NCBI GenBank assembly: GCA_020284085.1
Contig: JACEVL010000297.1
Span: 176,001 to 240,000, forward strand
Origin: Aporrectodea caliginosa
Lineage: Eukaryota; Annelida; Clitellata; Crassiclitellata; Lumbricidae
DNA: 64,000 nucleotides
Direction: 5' to 3'
Position numbers and translations under genes: made by a program. The notes under the pieces are model-generated. The model ran no database searches. It had not been told where the DNA came from and saw nothing but the letters and a program-made list of their open reading frames with translations. Each line of letters opens with the position of its first letter. Position 1 is the stretch's first letter. Positions 40,724-52,600 of the stretch are shown here, one piece after another.

Positions 40724-41316
40724 TAGCCTATGCTGTCTAAAAATATACAAGAGCAATCAATGAATAGCCACAATTGCCACATTAGGCCTACAGACAGTAG
40801 TTTCACTGAGATATCTGACATATTTTAGAACAATATAGAATTATAGATCGTAATCCTATTCGCGAAAGGCTGATTCAGCATTTTCGATAGACACGATAAA
40901 ACTAGCATTAAGGTAATTACTAATGAAGCTAAAAGAATGTGTTCGCTTTCCGGCGAAGATGATAGTTGGCGTACTCACCTTTTGTATGGAATATCACTTT
41001 ATAAATAATTTTCAAAATTTTCACAAACCTCCATGTTTGTTTACAAATCCATTTAGTCTGGTTCCCTGCGAAATTCCTGCAATAATTACTTAGAAAATGC
41101 GCCTCCTAGAAACCCGACTTTTCATCAATTTTTGCCACTTTTCTAGAAAATGTGCAATGTTGTGCATGGCTGGGGCCAATGAAGAATACATTTTAAAATT
41201 ACAAAATTTTGCACCTACACTACTTTACATATGGAACAACTATTCCCACCCCTGCCAGTCAAAAATTTTAACTTTAGTTTTTTCACTCCACCTTAATATA
41301 CATATATATATATATC

Positions 41317-42284
41317 TGTTGGGAGACCTGTCCCAAAGAGACACTGTTGGTACTTTGTCCTAGATTGAAGAGACATTCTGGATAAAGCTAAATATATTTA
41401 GTATTGAACTGAACTATATATTGAAAGTAGGCGTGATGTTATGCTTACTAGAAATATACGAATATCGTTACTGTAACAGAGACAGAAAATAGGATAGTTG
41501 ATGAACTATATCAGGTATAGTTAAGAAGGAGTGTTCTCTCCTATTTAAACCAATGTAAAAGATTCGTCGTCGAAGCTTGGCAGTTTTCGTTAGGCCTGTT
41601 GCCGTGTGATGTCGAATTCTCAGTAGAACTGACCAAGACTTCCATGTACTAGATAAGTCTAGTTAACTAGTTAAACTGTTGGTTTCGTGTCCGCTGTGGC
41701 CAACCAAGTTGTTTGTTTGCTGTGCAACGTTCTCGACGAGCTGGAGAGAAAAACTCGTGTTCTTCGATAAATTGTATGTATGTTACTATTACGGATTTGG
41801 TTTTATAATATACATACAACCTTACCGAAGACACATCAGCTCCACACGTAGCTCCAGCATCTCGAGAACGTTGCACAGCAAACAAAAAACTTGGTTGGCC
41901 ACAGCGGACACGGTGCCAACAGTTTAACTAGTTAACTAGACTTATCTAGTACATGGAAGTCTTGGTCAGTTCTACTGAGAATTCGACATCACACGGCAAC
42001 AGGCCTAACGAAAACTGCCAAGCTTCGACGACGAATCTTTTACATTGGTTTAAATAGGAGAGAACACTCGTTCTTAACTATACCTGATATAGTTCATCAA
42101 CTATCCTATTTTCTGTCTCTGTTACAGTAACGATATTCGTATATTTCTAGTAAGCATAACATCACGCCTACTTTCAATATATAGTTCAGTTCAATACTAA
42201 ATATATTTAGCTTTATCCAGAATGTCTCTTCAATCTAGGACAAAGTACCGTCAACAGTGTCTCGGTTGGGAAGGTCTCCCAACA
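41317..42284. mobile_element. 968-bp near-perfect palindromic element, TG...CA ends, 5-bp TSD
   Basis: The left part (41317 to about 41784) is the reverse complement of the right part (about 41810-42284) with few mismatches, leaving roughly 25 bp at the centre. The ends are TGTTGGGAGACC and GGTCTCCCAACA. The flanking duplication is ATATC at 41312-41316 and 42285-42289. TG/CA ends with a 5-bp TSD are typical of integrase-type insertion: LTR elements, or Ginger-type DNA transposons whose termini are TGTNR. No integrase gene is present. It sits in an AT-dinucleotide tract. Confidence 0.85.
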
Positions 42285-42289
42285 ATATC

Positions 42290-42394
42290 CATATATATAT
42301 ATATATATATATAGGATAACATATGTACATGTATATATAAATACATATATACAAACATACGTATAAATATGTACATATACATATATTTACACAG
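42290..42394. repeat. AT-rich simple repeat
   Basis: A TA dinucleotide run (about 42291-42314) grades into TACATATA-type text. It continues the AT-rich tract found left of the palindromic element (41297-41316). Confidence 0.9.
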
Positions 42395-42525
42395 AGGGGG
42401 GGATAATATCCGGGGGGGATAATGTCCTACGCAAAATCGGGGGGGATAATGTCCGGGGGATAATGTCCGGGGATAATGTCCGGGGGGATAATGTCCGGGG
42501 GGATAATGTCCGGGGGATAATGTCC
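42395..42525 (-). repeat. Right array of GGGGGATAATGTCC units
   Basis: Eight copies of GGGGATAATGTCC with variable G-runs, inverted relative to 38618-38702. The G-runs may allow quadruplex formation, which is inference. Confidence 0.85.
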
Positions 42526-43188
42526 GTTCCCCGTTTGCTTTGCTTTACACAAACTGTCAATTCTTGTTACTATTGAATTATTAATAAGAACTCACGCGTC
42601 ATTCTCAAAGACAAAATCTGGATCTGTACTAATAATAAAATGAACAGTCTTCATGGTTAGGCCTAAGTGTTGAAAACTCTGTTTCACTCAAATAATGTTG
42701 TCCCAGAGGTAGCAAGATGATGACAAACAATGGATATTCAGAAGCCCCAGAAGTTGTCAGTCGATAATGGATCAAAATAGAACTTTGGCGATATTCATTA
42801 ATGTTATTCGAGTTAATTCACGAATATTAGGTACGAATAAGAAGTCGCTAGATGTCACAGCAGTTCGATGTTAAAATCCGGTTCCTATTTTATGCCTTTC
42901 TTATTATTGAACGCCATTTTAAAGAATTCGAGAAAAGGAAAATTTTACAAATAATATTTAGTTTACTGATGAGTCTTAGTATTACGTTTAATTTTCGTAT
43001 TTTTATCATTTGAAAATATTTGGTAACTCCACCATATTTCTAAACGTATATTGCGTATTAACGATATAATTATCGACTGCATTTTTTATGGTTGCGTTCT
43101 GATTATTCTGCGCCTATCTTCTGTGTTTGACTTCGCAGATAAAAACCGACTTGTGTTCCCGTCTGTATGTTCATTTTTCATAAAAATG
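42526..43188. other. Intergenic: nothing recognised
   Basis: AT-rich DNA without a gene-like ORF. An AACGCCATTTTAAAGAATTC word near 42911 echoes similar text in other intergenic regions. The last 8 bp (43181-43188, TAAAAATG) are the target duplication of the next element. Confidence 0.5.
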
Positions 43189-43548
43189 GGTAATTCTTCA
43201 GTTTAGGTCCCCAAATTATTTTGCATTGGCATATTTGTAATTGTCAATTTAAAATGGAAGCGGGATTGATTAAAATAGTAATTGTTTAAATCGAAGCTGG
43301 ATTCACATGAATAATTGTGCAAATGGAAGCTGGATTCACATGAATAATTGTGCAAATGGAAGCTGGATTGACGAAAATAGTTTACCGTGAAACTAGATTT
43401 CGGATTGATCAGAATAATTCTTTAAATGGAAGTGGGATTGATGAAAAGAATTCCTGCTAAATAAAAGTCGGATTGATGAAAAGATAAACTGCAGTTTAAA
43501 TGGACATCAATGTAAAAATAATTTGGGAACCTAAACTGAAGAATTACC
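43189..43548. mobile_element. hAT-like MITE, family 2, 360 bp
   Basis: The terminal inverted repeats are about 34 bp with one mismatch (GGTAATTCTTCAGTTTAGGT then CCCC or TCCC, then AAATTATTTT). An exact 8-bp TSD, TAAAAATG, is at 43181-43188 and 43549-43556. The interior is built from 36-bp-type units, GGAAGCTGGATTGATGAAAA. There is no ORF. TIRs of this size with an 8-bp duplication point to the hAT superfamily. Confidence 0.88.
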
Positions 43549-43599
43549 TAAAAATGAATCTCATTGTTCTTGGTTTGGTAATTCATAATTTTTAGCGTT

Positions 43600-43850
43600 C
43601 TAAATTATTCGCCCATTGCATCATATAATTTTTTCATCAATCCAATTTCTACTTATGCTATAACTTTTTATCATTCAAAATTCCATTTAAGTGAGGATTA
43701 TTTTCACCAATCCAACCTCCATTTTAGGCAAGAATTATTTTCATCAATTCTGCTTCTGTGTGAACAAGGATTCTTTTCATCTATCAACTTATATTTAGCA
43801 AGAATTCTTTTCATCAATCCAACTTCTATTCCACCGAATATAATTTTCAA
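43600..43850 (-). repeat. Inverted-orientation array of the GGATTGATGAAAA unit
   Basis: Repeated text ttttcatcaatccaacttct with drift occurs every 36-45 bp. It is the same unit as in the neighbouring MITE but in the opposite orientation and without recognisable TIRs. Confidence 0.7.
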
Positions 43851-44159
43851 CTCTAAAACCTGGTTTTATCTTATATGTTATGCATAAATAATAAAGAACG
43901 CTAAATTGATAAATTACTCTCGATTCATCCCACTTGTCCTCTTCAGGGACCAGGCCTTCGTTCACATCTCAGTTTTGTGTGCTGCCCCAATAAGTCATAT
44001 TGTAAAATCGTCAGTTAACCACAATCTTATGAAGAAGACACCAGCCTTGTCTTCAAACTCTCTTCCACAATTATCACTCAGCTGCTGACGTTGCCAATCT
44101 AACCTCAAACATCATCCTTTGACACCCTATCTTAAGCCTGCCATATAATCTGTATAAAA

Positions 44160-44388
44160 TGTATGTATGTATGAGCACTTGTTATAGCGCCCCTTCACGA
44201 TTTCTACTCAGAGGCGCTCCCGACTACAGCGCGGACACTGAATCGGAGTTTCACGCCGCAAGCGCATGATTAGTGAAGGACTTGCCCAGGGTCCCTACGC
44301 GTCGTCTTGAGGTGGATTCTAACCTGCAACCCTCCGGCTGCAAGGCACCGAACATACCCCTACACCACCTCGCCCCACAATAACTAAC
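44160..44388 (-). mobile_element. tRNA-derived SINE, type 2
   Basis: The minus strand carries an A-box region GGTGTAGGGGTATGTTCGG (44349-44367) and a B-box-like GGTTAGAATCC (44314-44324). A body then includes CCCTGGGCAAGTCCTTCACT and GGAGCGCCTCTGAGTAG, ending in a (CATA)n tail (atgtatgtatgtatg on plus, 44160-44174). Headless or partial copies lie at 46436-46540 and 9415-9450. Confidence 0.85.
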
Positions 44389-44986
44389 AGTCTAGCACAT
44401 AATGTGTTGACTGTGACTTAGTGAGATCAGAATGTGCTGGGCATTGGCCAGTACTGGTGACAAAATTATCAGATTAAAGTTTTGATTATCATTTAACATT
44501 CACTTTTCCTTATTTTCATTTTCAGACATGGAATTGGAAAACTGACATCAAATTCAGTGAGGAGCCGGAAAATGTAAAGTAAAAAAATTGAAAAATATGC
44601 TCAAGTGGTACTGTTAGAAAATGCAGGCATTTCTATTGTGCTAAATAAAGAACTGTATGAAAGCATCTGTGAATGTGGTAAAGGACTTACCTTATACCCA
44701 CAGCAAGAATTCTTATAACATTTTCACGTTTATTCAAACTGACACAGCACAGTATGATTACAAGTCATAGCATGAACGGATGATCACAAGTACAGGAGTC
44801 GAATTTAACTGTACGCCAGCCACGCAAGGCATGCATCACGTCCTTCTGCTCATTTTAGCAATGCCACCTAGCGAATGAAAGGCTGAGTCGACCATAAACA
44901 ACACACCCAGCATCATAGGCCTATGTTAAAAGTTTAACCACACTGTGTACCAACAGTACCATAGAAAGCTATCACAGTACCTCACT

Positions 44987-45000
44987 ACAAAGTCAACCTG
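44987..45000 (+). promoter_or_regulatory. Family start-proximal motif before gene F
   Basis: ACAAAGTCAACCTG ends 6 bp before the ATG. About 310 bp upstream the text ctgtgaatgtggtaaagg resembles the conserved ctgtgaatgtg of the A/B/C flanks and contains GGTAAAG, a possible 5' splice donor. A 5' UTR intron ending at AAAG is therefore possible. Confidence 0.55.
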
Positions 45001-45006
45001 AATGCA

Positions 45007-46089
45007 ATGAATGAAGAGCAAGGTTTATGGCAGTCAGGACAAGCAGAGGATTGCAACAGAGACAAAACAGAAGAACATGTAGCAATAGGCACAGATGAAT
45101 TGCGACACAAGTGCGAATTCTGTGGAAGAGCGTTTGCAAGAAGCGGTCAACTGAAATGCCACACGAGATGCCACACTGGTGAAAAGCCATACAAGTGTAC
45201 ATTGTGCCAGAAAAGCTTTGCGTGGATGACAGCCTTGAGTGACCATATGAGAACCCACACTGGAGAGAGACCATACAAATGTCGGCTGTGTGACAAGTCG
45301 TTTACGAGCAGCAGTCATTGGAGTGGCCACATGAAACTACACACTGGAGAGAAACCGTACAAATGCGAGATATGTGGAAAGGCGTATGCACAGAGCGGTG
45401 TATTGAAAAGACATTTAGAAGCACATAATGGAGAAAAACCGTTCAAATGCAAGTTATGTGATAAAACCTATTCACGGATGAACACTTTGAACGATCACAT
45501 GAAGACACACAGTGGAGATAAACCACACAAATGTCTGATGTGTCAGAAATCGTTTGGACGCATGGATTACTTGACTTATCATATGAGAACTCACACTGGA
45601 GAGAAACCATACGAGTGTGAACTATGCAACAAAGGATTTGTACAGAAGAGTGCCCTGAATAGACATCTACAAGTCCACAGTGGAGATAAACCATACAAAT
45701 GCAATCGATGCCAGAAAGCATTAGGAAGTCCTCGCCACGTCTGCAGTGATGGCAAAAGACACACAGGAGAAAAGCAAAAGCCGGAACTGTTTGCAAATGC
45801 AATGCCATATGTTGCTGGTACAGAACCTCTGCTGGTGAAACCACGCAACAGCAAATTGCCTGACAAAAGTTCTGAACAATCTTTTTCTTCTAATGACTCT
45901 GTGAACATTTGCAAAGATCAACAACAATTTCTAAAACTGTCTTCTGATATTCGGCCATTCCTTGTGAAACCATTTGGATGTGTAATCTGTAATGAACTGT
46001 TTCAAACTGGAAAGGAATTTTCTGAACACTGTTTCAATTTGTGTTATTTTCCTGTGGAGGATGACTTTCTTGAGCTATTTGAAGATTAG
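45007..46089 (+). CDS. ZNF gene F: C2H2 zinc-finger protein, 360 aa
   Basis: An intact family member and probable DNA-binding nuclear protein. The N-terminus is MNEEQGLWQSGQAEDCNRDK. Seven regular fingers run from residue 36 to 225 with TGEKPY or SGDKP linkers. An eighth unit (YKCNRCQKALGSPRHVC) has an abnormal middle and lacks the usual His spacing. A linker of about 60 residues follows, with a DKSSEQ.FSSNDS pattern related to the pre-terminal repeats of gene G. The C-terminal module FGCVICNELFQTGKEFSEHC...C then YFPVEDDFLELFED ends the protein. The start is supported by the N-terminal signature and the upstream motif. Confidence 0.93.
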   Translation: MNEEQGLWQSGQAEDCNRDKTEEHVAIGTDELRHKCEFCGRAFARSGQLKCHTRCHTGEKPYKCTLCQKSFAWMTALSDHMRTHTGERPYKCRLCDKSFTSSSHWSGHMKLHTGEKPYKCEICGKAYAQSGVLKRHLEAHNGEKPFKCKLCDKTYSRMNTLNDHMKTHSGDKPHKCLMCQKSFGRMDYLTYHMRTHTGEKPYECELCNKGFVQKSALNRHLQVHSGDKPYKCNRCQKALGSPRHVCSDGKRHTGEKQKPELFANAMPYVAGTEPLLVKPRNSKLPDKSSEQSFSSNDSVNICKDQQQFLKLSSDIRPFLVKPFGCVICNELFQTGKEFSEHCFNLCYFPVEDDFLELFED

Positions 46090-46435
46090 CTGCTGAGCAG
46101 GTCTCTTTAGGAGAAATTAATATATTAGTTTGAAATGAATGTCCTCTCTAAAGAGTTTGCAAATTAATCAGAATTTCTAATAATTGCCATATTGGTAGCA
46201 ATCACTTCAACCATTGTTTTGCCTAAGGACTCAATTAAATGCATTTGTGAAGTGTCATGTGAACTAATTGCTACATGGTACATGCTTTTTCTGATTGAAA
46301 ATATCTGTTGTTCGTGTTTGCTTAAGAAATACGATGTGAGAAATATAAAAGATGTTACAACTCTGGAAGTGTACAGCTGAACTGTTTGGTCAGAGATTTC
46401 TAAAGCACTGCATTATGTTCATTCTTTACTTAATG

Positions 46436-46540
46436 TACGTATGTATGTATGAGCACTTGTTCTAGCGCCTCTTTAAGATTTCTACTCAGAGGCGCTCCCG
46501 ACTACAGTGCGGACACTGAATCAGAGATTCACGCCGAAGC
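46436..46540 (-). mobile_element. Partial SINE, type 2 (3' part only)
   Basis: It matches 44165-44270 closely (gtatgtatgtatgagcactt, aggcgctcccgactacag) but lacks the tRNA-like head. Confidence 0.75.
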
Positions 46541-46671
46541 GCATGAGCAATTGCCAAAACAAATGATCTGATTGTATCAGCGTTCTCCATAAAGTCTTCT
46601 ATTTTCAAAAAATCATTGCAGAATTCCACACTGATCCATACCAATTTCCATTTACCTGCCCATTTTCTAAT

Positions 46672-46920
46672 TAATATTAATAATAATAATATCTTTTCTT
46701 TAAAAAGCGCCTGACAAACGCACTGCGCTGTACATTTACATGTTATGCCAACCTTTTTCATCTTGCAACCTTTTTGAAATCTTAATACTAACAGAACAGA
46801 CAGCCTGCAATACAACGGCGCTAATAGCACCTACAAAGCATATCCGCCCAACGGGGGCTCGAACTCGGTACCTCTCGCTCTCTGTGCCAGATGTTATCCA
46901 AAGCGCCAGGCCCCCCCCCA
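46672..46920 (-). mobile_element. tRNA-derived SINE, type 3 (copy 1)
   Basis: On the minus strand the head reads CCTGGCGCTTTGGATAACAT and then the B-box region CCGAGTTCGAGCCCCCG. The body ends GCGCAGTGCGTTTGTCAGGC and an (ATT)n tail near 46675. Copy 2 is at 54385-54616. Confidence 0.82.
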
Positions 46921-47319
46921 TATTGATATTGTTGAGGGTCATAAACATAATTGTAATTGCACATTTATATAGCACCACTATAGAGAAACTCGCTTGTCTT
47001 CTGTCATTTCTAGCACGATCAAGTACATGTAGGTTTTCAGACCAGCCAAATGCTTGCAGGCATAATTCCAGATTTATGGCTTTTCTCTCACATAATATTA
47101 TTTTCTTGACTTGTAAAAGACTCTGCAAAATGTCATTTGTATGGCTTAGCTCCAGAGTGCACCATATAGAAGTCCTTCAATGCAATCTGGCTTAACTCTA
47201 GTGTGTTCTGGTTCCGTTTGCATTTAGCTGTATCAGGTTAAATCCATGGATACTTATTGCGATTGTATTAACAAAATTGACAATAGAACTACGACTAATG
47301 TTAATAAATGATTTATTAT

Positions 47320-47560
47320 TTGTGTGACACAGTGGTGGATTGCTTGTCTTGTATTTGGGAGAGGGTCATAAACATAAACTCCACATTTCTAAAGCGCTAC
47401 TCTCACGCTAAGCTCATGGCATCATATGAGAGGGTTTATATAGAGATCGATGTCCAGTGGAGGTTCGATTCCAGACAGAGGAGGCAGATTGGCTGCTGAG
47501 GATGAGAAGCTGCAAAGGCAAAGGACGAGATGGAGCAGCAGAGGAATTATTGAGGAGAAG
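47320..47560 (+). mobile_element. tRNA-like SINE, type 5
   Basis: Text acacagtggtggattgcttg is followed about 125 bp later by the perfect B box GGTTCGATTCC (47463-47473). An intervening stretch (47370-47450) resembles SINE body text and may be a nested piece. Confidence is moderate because the A-to-B spacing is abnormal. Confidence 0.45.
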
Positions 47561-49688
47561 AGACTTAAGTTTGGCATGGAAAGCCTGCAGAAGGATAAGT
47601 AAAGGATCTTAACTTAAGACAGATGACAGTGGGTGAGTGGCTGTATTAGTGGAGAGTGAAGAGTTTGAGTTAACCATCAGATGGTTACTGTAAAGGGACC
47701 TTAAGGAAGTCCATCATTTACAATCGTTAAAGTTCCATCAATCGATGGTGTAAAAATAATCATGATTAAAAAATCACACACAAAAAACATTCACTAATGT
47801 TGTCCATAAAATAACAGAAACAACTTGAGCCACATCTCCAGTCATACAAATGAAATTATATGTCAGTAAACACATTGTTACTTTCACAAAGCAAGCAAAT
47901 AAATGGGAACAAAACTACATCAGAAAACATTGTCAAGATAATGATAAACTACCAAAAGCAAAGCATAAATGAACTGCATGATTTACAAAATTTAAACTAA
48001 ACTAGCATTTTATTACACTGTAGTGCATCATATTTATAATTATTGTAAATATTGCTTCATAGAGAACAGAATACTCTGCAATGCTACCTCTGCAGTGCTA
48101 CTAACAACAGATGGGAACCCTCAGGAAATAGGTGAACTTTAAAATGAGTTTCAATATAAGGCAAAAGACTGTAGCTAAGTGATGGTCCCAACTCTGTTCA
48201 AGATCAAATGCAGGTACCTGAGATGCCAGCATTTCCATGGGCATTATACGAGTTCCATATGGGTTCTTTATGGGAAAACTCAATCGACTGAGAAGATAAG
48301 CGTGTCTTCGACAAGTGGCCAGCGAAAGCTGAATGTCCACTGAATCAGATTATAAAACATTCCTCAATGCACTTGTATTACATGAAACTGCAAGACATCA
48401 CAGAAACATTAAACAATCTACTTAAGATCCTCATTTCAGATTCAAACTTACAGAAAAGGCAGCTGGGTGCATTTAAAATATTAATATTAAAATATAGCAC
48501 CATTTAAAGATATCTCTAAATAAACAGAATCTAAGCACAATAAAAACAATTAAGAAACAGTTAAAAAACAGTTTTAAATGCACTTATTACGTAACCACGA
48601 GCATTAACATTTGCGCTTACAGTAGCTTTCTACCAACTTCGCTATATAAATCGTCTTATTTACAATTACAAATAGAATCCAAGCACAATTAGAAATATAA
48701 ACAAATGAGGAATTAATTATATTCTTTGTTAGTTTAACCTTGACCTGGTGCTTATGACAATTGAGAATTCTATTTTACCAATTTTGATCATGCTGAGACT
48801 TTTTAAGCAATTGACATCATTACTATCATTGGCACACTTCAATTATTGTCTTTATAGCATCGCCAAAGGTGGCTAAATTTATTTTGGCTGACAACAGGTA
48901 ATAACAGCCAAAAAATCACCATTGAAGGATTACAAAGCATCAGTAATACACTGCCATTAAATTTCAACTTTCTACCATAAATCTTGGCACAAAATAATTA
49001 GCTGGAAAACAATCAACATGAACTAACAAATACAATGTGCAAATATAACATGGATTCATCTGAATGGAAAACAAGATCAGCAGCATGTGAAAACATGATG
49101 CAGACTAATAATTAGCGGGAAAACAATAACCATGAACTAACAAACACATTGCAAATATAACTTGGAAAGTAAGAGCATCATCGAGTGAAAACATCAATGC
49201 AGACGACGGTTCTTAAGCTCAATTCAACTTTAAGAAAAGGCTGCTGGATGCATTTAAAATATTAACATTTAAATATATCACTCTTAAAAGATATTTCTAA
49301 ATATACAGAATCCAAGCACAATTGGAAATATAAATACATATCAGGAATTATTTTATTTCCTTTGTTAGTTCAAAGCTGGTCACTTAAGAACCTGATGCTT
49401 ATAACAATGGAGAATTTAAATTTTGCTAATTATGCAGATTACCTCTTCAAAAAGCACAATGTTATTACCAGCGTAAGCACACTTCAAGTATTGAGTTCGT
49501 AGCATCGCTGAAAGTGGATATATTTTTTGGATGACAACAGGTATTAACAATAGCAAATCAACATGGATGAATTACAAAGCATCAGCAGAAGAATGCTTAA
49601 AAATTTCAACTGTTGTTGTAATTTATATGATTACATTTCTACCATAAATCAGGAGAATAAAAAACAAATTATTCCATATGGAATGTCT
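47561..49688. other. Intergenic, 3' flank of gene G with a segmental duplication
   Basis: No gene was recognised. The roughly 440-bp stretch at 48445-48985 is repeated, diverged, at 49215-49650. Shared text includes ggtgcatttaaaatatta or ggatgcatttaaaatatta, ccaagcacaatt, gacaacaggta, and attacaaagcatcag followed by tttctaccataaatc. A shorter third piece (aactaacaaa.aca..tgcaaatataac) is doubled at 49020 and 49135. This could be a duplicated long 3' UTR of gene G. Confidence 0.6.
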
Positions 49689-52600
49689 TTAATCTTCTTC
49701 AAAGAGGTCAACAAAGTCATCATCCACTGGAGAATAACACACCGTGAAACAATGCTCCATAAATTCCTTTTCTATTTGAAACAATTCATTACATATAACA
49801 CAACCAAATGGTTTCACAATGAAAGGATCTGCCACAGATGACGTCTGAATTCCAAATACTTCCAGATTTTGTTCTTGCTGTATTTCAATATTCCCACGGT
49901 CGCTTGAAGCATATGTCTGTTCGAAACGTTTGTCAGGCAATTTGTTGTACAGTTTTTCTCCACGATGGGTGTTTGAATGTCTCCGTAAGTGACCCTTCCG
50001 AGCAAATCCCTTGTTACAGAATTCACACTTATGTGGTTTCTCTCCAGTGTGGGTCTTTGCATGTTTATCCAGATTTAGTTCTTGCTGTATTTCAATATTC
50101 CCATGGTCACTTGAAGCATCTTTCTGTTCAAAACTTTTGTCTGGCAATTTGTTGCTGTCCGATTTCTCTCCACGATGGGTGTTTGAATGTCTCCCCAAGT
50201 GATCCTTCTTAGCAAATGCCTTGTTACAGAATTCCAGATTTTGTTCTTGCTGTATTTCAATATTCCCACGGTCACTTGAAGCATCTGTCGCTTCAAAACT
50301 TTTGTCCGGCAATTTGTTGCTGCCCGATTTTTCTCCACGATTGCTTGAAGCATCTGTCTCTTCAAAACTTTTGTCCGGCAATTTGTTGCTGTCCGATTTC
50401 TCTCCACGATGGATGTTTGAATGTCTCCGCAAGTGATCCTTCTTAGCAAATGCCTTGTCACAGAATTCACACTTATGCGGTTTCTCTCCAGTGTGCATCT
50501 TCAGGTGTTTATGCAAGTTACTACTGCATGTAAATACCTTTGTACATAGTTGGCATTTGAATGGTTTCTCTCCGGTGTGGTTTCGTGCATGGATATTCAA
50601 GGAAGCAATCCGTGTAAATGCTTTACCGCATAATTCACATACGTACGGTTTTTCTCCGTTATGGGTCGTTAAATGCTTAAGCAGGCGATTTTTGAGTGCA
50701 AACGCTTTGTGACATAAGTGACACTTATTTGGTTTGTCTGCAGTGTGGGTTCTCAAATGTTTAGTCAAATTGCTGCTCCAAGAATACGATTTATGACATT
50801 GATGACATTTGTGTGGTTTATCTGCGACATTGTGGGATTGCATGTGGAAATTCAAACACTCAATCTGCACAAATGCTTTCTCGCATAATTCACATTGAAC
50901 TGGCTTTTCAGTTTTACTGGTTGCAGAGTGCTCATGTAGGTCTCTCTCCTGTACAAACCCTTTGTGACATAATTCACATTTATATGGCTTCTGTGCATTG
51001 TGGGATTCAATATGTGTATTCAACATATCAATGCGTACAAAAGTGTTGTGGCATAATTCGCATTTGTATGGTTTTTCTTTGTGTTGAAATTCTACATGCA
51101 TTTGCAGGCGACTTTTCCTTGCATAGGCCTTCTCACAAAAATCACACTTATAGGGTTTCTCTCCTGTGTGGGTTCTCACATGCTTACTCAAGCTACTACT
51201 GCATGCAAATGACATTTCGCACAGTTTACATTTATATGGTTTCTCCCCTGTGTGGATTCGCATATGGACTTTCAAGTAATCCATTCGTCCAAATGCTCTT
51301 TCGCATATTTCACATTTGTACTGTTTATATTCGTGAGTCATTTCTGAATGCCTTTGCAAACGTGCCTTGCTTGGAAAGGCTCTGTCACATAGTTCACACT
51401 TAAAGGGTTTCTCTCCATGGTGGGTTCTCAAATGTTTATTCAATTTACTACTGCATGTAAATGTTTCTTCACATAGTTGACATTTGTATGGTTTTTCTTT
51501 GTGATGAAATTCAACATGCATTTGCAGGCGACTTTTCTCTGAAAAAGCCTTCTGACAAAAATCACACTTATAGAGTTTCTCTCCTGTATGGGTTCTCATA
51601 TGTTTAGTCCAGTTACTACTCCATGTAAATGATATTCCGCACTGTTTGCACTTGTACGGTTTCTCGCCAGTGTGGGTTCGCATATGGACTTTCAAATAGT
51701 CATTTCGTCCAAATGCTCTTTCGCATAATTCACATTTGTACCGTTTTTCTTCGTGAGTCATTTCTGAATGCCTTCTCAAACGTCCTTTGCTTGGAAAGGC
51801 CCTGTCACATAACTCACACTTATAGGGTTTCTCTCCATTGTGGGTTTTCAAATGATCATGTAAATTATTACTACGTCTAAACGCTTTTTCACATAGTTGA
51901 CATATGTATGGTTTGTCTTCAGTGTGGATTCTCATGTGGCAATTCAAGTAATCAATCCGTGGAAATTCTTTATGGCACAATTTACATTTGCATGGCTTTT
52001 CAAGATTTTGGGTTACAGAGTGCTTATGCAGGTGACTCTCGTGTACAGACCCTTTGTGACATAATTTACACTTGAATGGCTTCTCCCCTGTGTGATATCT
52101 CACATGTCTAGTCCAGCTACTACTGCATGTAAATGATTTTTGACACAGTTGGCATTTGTATGGTTTCTCGCCAGTGTGGTTTTGCATATGGATATTCAAA
52201 TGATCAACCCGTGCAAATGCTTTTCGGCATAATTCACACTTGAACAGCTTTTCGTCATGATTCATTTCTGAATGCCTTTGCAAGAGTCTTTTTCCTGAAA
52301 AAACTTTCTGGCATAATTCACACTTATAGGGTTTCTGTCCAGTGTGGGTTCTGATATGTTTATGTAAATTACTACTGGATCTAAATGCTTTTTCACATAG
52401 TTTACATTTGTATGGTTTGTCTCCAGTGTGGATTCTCATGTGGCAATTCAAGTAATCAATCCGCGGAAATCCTTTATGGCATAATTCACATATGTATGGC
52501 TTTTCAACGTTATGGATTAGAGAGTGTTTGTGCAGGTCACTTCTGTATGAAAACGCTCTTTGACATAATTCACACTTATATGGCTTCTCTCCATTATGCG

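Larger units (their letters stand above)
39276..41292 (-). mobile_element. TTAA-flanked DNA element carrying an unrecognised ORF
   Basis: TTAA at 39272-39275 and 41293-41296 flanks inverted ends beginning GGTGGAGTGAAAA. The first 13 bp are identical in both ends. An inner echo, CTGGCAGGG followed by AATAGTTG, is also conserved on both sides. TTAA duplication occurs in the piggyBac and Kolobok superfamilies. The element contains a 160-bp tandem repeat and an ORF of about 265 codons with one internal stop. No DDE transposase motif was recognised, so it may be non-autonomous. Confidence 0.7.

Noticed and set aside
41317..42284. Pair of ordinary LTRs
   Set aside because: The repeats are inverted, not direct, and there is no interior with PBS, polypurine tract or ORF.
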